64,000 bases of DNA from Cellvibrio mixtus subsp. mixtus J3-8 (GTDB taxonomy: Bacteria; Pseudomonadota; Gammaproteobacteria; Pseudomonadales; Cellvibrionaceae), in contig NZ_KN266211.1 of assembly GCF_000766945.1 (NCBI RefSeq), positions 3,352 through 67,351 of the forward strand. The letters are read 5' to 3'. The notes below the pieces were generated by a model. It did no database searches. It had not been told where the DNA came from and worked only from the letters and a program-made list of their open reading frames with translations. A program made the translations under genes and the position numbers. Below, piece after piece: positions 63,715 to 64,000 of the stretch (positions within the stretch are counted from its first letter, which is position 1; every line of letters begins with the position of its first letter).

Positions 63715-64000
63715 ATGAAGACTCTCAAAGGCCCTGCCATTTTCCTGGCCCAATTCCTGGGCGATACCGCACCGTTTAATAATCTGGAGAATATCTCCGC
63801 CTGGGTGGCAAGCCTGGGGTTCAAAGGAGTGCAAATTCCTACGTGGGACAAGCGTGTGTTTGATTTGGAAAAGGCGGCCAATAGCCTGGATTACTGCAAC
63901 GAGTTTCAAGCGACGCTCGCCAGGCACGGGTTGGTTGCCACCGAGTTATCCACCCATTTGCAAGGCCAGTTGGTGGCAGTACACCCGGCATATGATGAGA
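63715..64000 (+). CDS. Sugar phosphate isomerase/epimerase (TIM barrel), 3' truncated by window
   Basis: The frame starts at ATG 63715 with GGAG ~6 bases upstream and is open to the window end (95 codons). The product begins MKTLKGPAIFLAQFLGD and continues NNLENISAWVASLGFKGVQI, TWDKRVFDLEKAA and HGLVATELSTHLQGQLVAVH, the N-terminal barrel of the xylose-isomerase-like/AP endonuclease 2 superfamily. Such proteins often act in sugar or inositol catabolism; the precise reaction cannot be told from this fragment. Confidence 0.8.
   Translation, partial: MKTLKGPAIFLAQFLGDTAPFNNLENISAWVASLGFKGVQIPTWDKRVFDLEKAANSLDYCNEFQATLARHGLVATELSTHLQGQLVAVHPAYDE

Noticed and set aside
1-64000. tRNA, rRNA, CRISPR array, transposase or integrase
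   Set aside because: No such gene or repeat array was recognised on either strand.

Overview
The window looks like a chromosomal segment of a polysaccharide-degrading gammaproteobacterium of the Cellvibrio type. The evidence is a set of large TonB-dependent receptors of the Xanthomonas/Caulobacter class, a GH53 endo-galactanase whose two catalytic glutamates have the same spacing as in the Pseudomonas cellulosa (now Cellvibrio japonicus) enzyme, a lipoprotein GH2 beta-galactosidase, a Ser-linker carbohydrate-binding protein, and gammaproteobacterial housekeeping blocks (ubiE-ubiJ-ubiB, yaaA, yciA, recQ, b561-YceI). No rRNA, tRNA, CRISPR array, transposase or prophage structural gene was seen.

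Layout. 1-1503: the end of a polymorphic toxin (HNH-like tip) with a probable immunity gene, then a frameshifted, displaced RHS-core fragment carrying a different tip. 1447-8901: a FecI/FecR pair divergent from a TonB receptor with an STN signalling domain, followed by a close paralogue lacking that domain. 8984-10411: a small membrane protein and an AAC(6')-like acetyltransferase. 10455-19343 (minus strand): a galactan locus, galT-galK-TonB receptor-GH53-GH2. Together these import galactan fragments, cut them outside or in the periplasm, and phosphorylate galactose and exchange it into UDP-galactose; galE, galM, an inner-membrane galactose transporter and a dedicated regulator are not in the window. 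19517-24479: a MASE1 hybrid histidine kinase behind a REC-GGDEF-EAL protein. 24625-29799: a DUF2157/DUF4824 membrane pair and ubiE-ubiJ-ubiB, interrupted by an inverted-repeat element that supplies the end of ubiJ. 29924-35913: a PLA2-like secreted protein, two tandem PEP-CTERM proteins, an Orn/Lys/Arg decarboxylase, and a Bro-N protein.

35970-44895: a bacterial alpha-2-macroglobulin lipoprotein converging on a tpiA-fba-fbp triose/hexose phosphate operon. 45402-51640: a porin / phosphate-binding-like protein / diguanylate cyclase operon, a REC protein, a TfoX-like protein, yaaA and a DUF4265 protein. 51746-58336: two M48 metalloproteases, yciA, a cytochrome b561-YceI pair with a strong operator-like palindrome, and a duplicated-domain OmpA protein. 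58574-64000: an AraC regulator, a carbohydrate-binding secreted protein, a third PEP-CTERM protein, recQ and the start of a sugar phosphate isomerase/epimerase.

The parts most worth a second look are the toxin/orphan-RHS junction, the paired receptors under one FecI/FecR switch, the dispersed inverted repeat seen twice, the hairpin abutting the ribosome binding site of both tandem PEP-CTERM genes, and the palindromes in front of tpiA and cytochrome b561. Family assignments are from motif recognition by eye; no searches were run.
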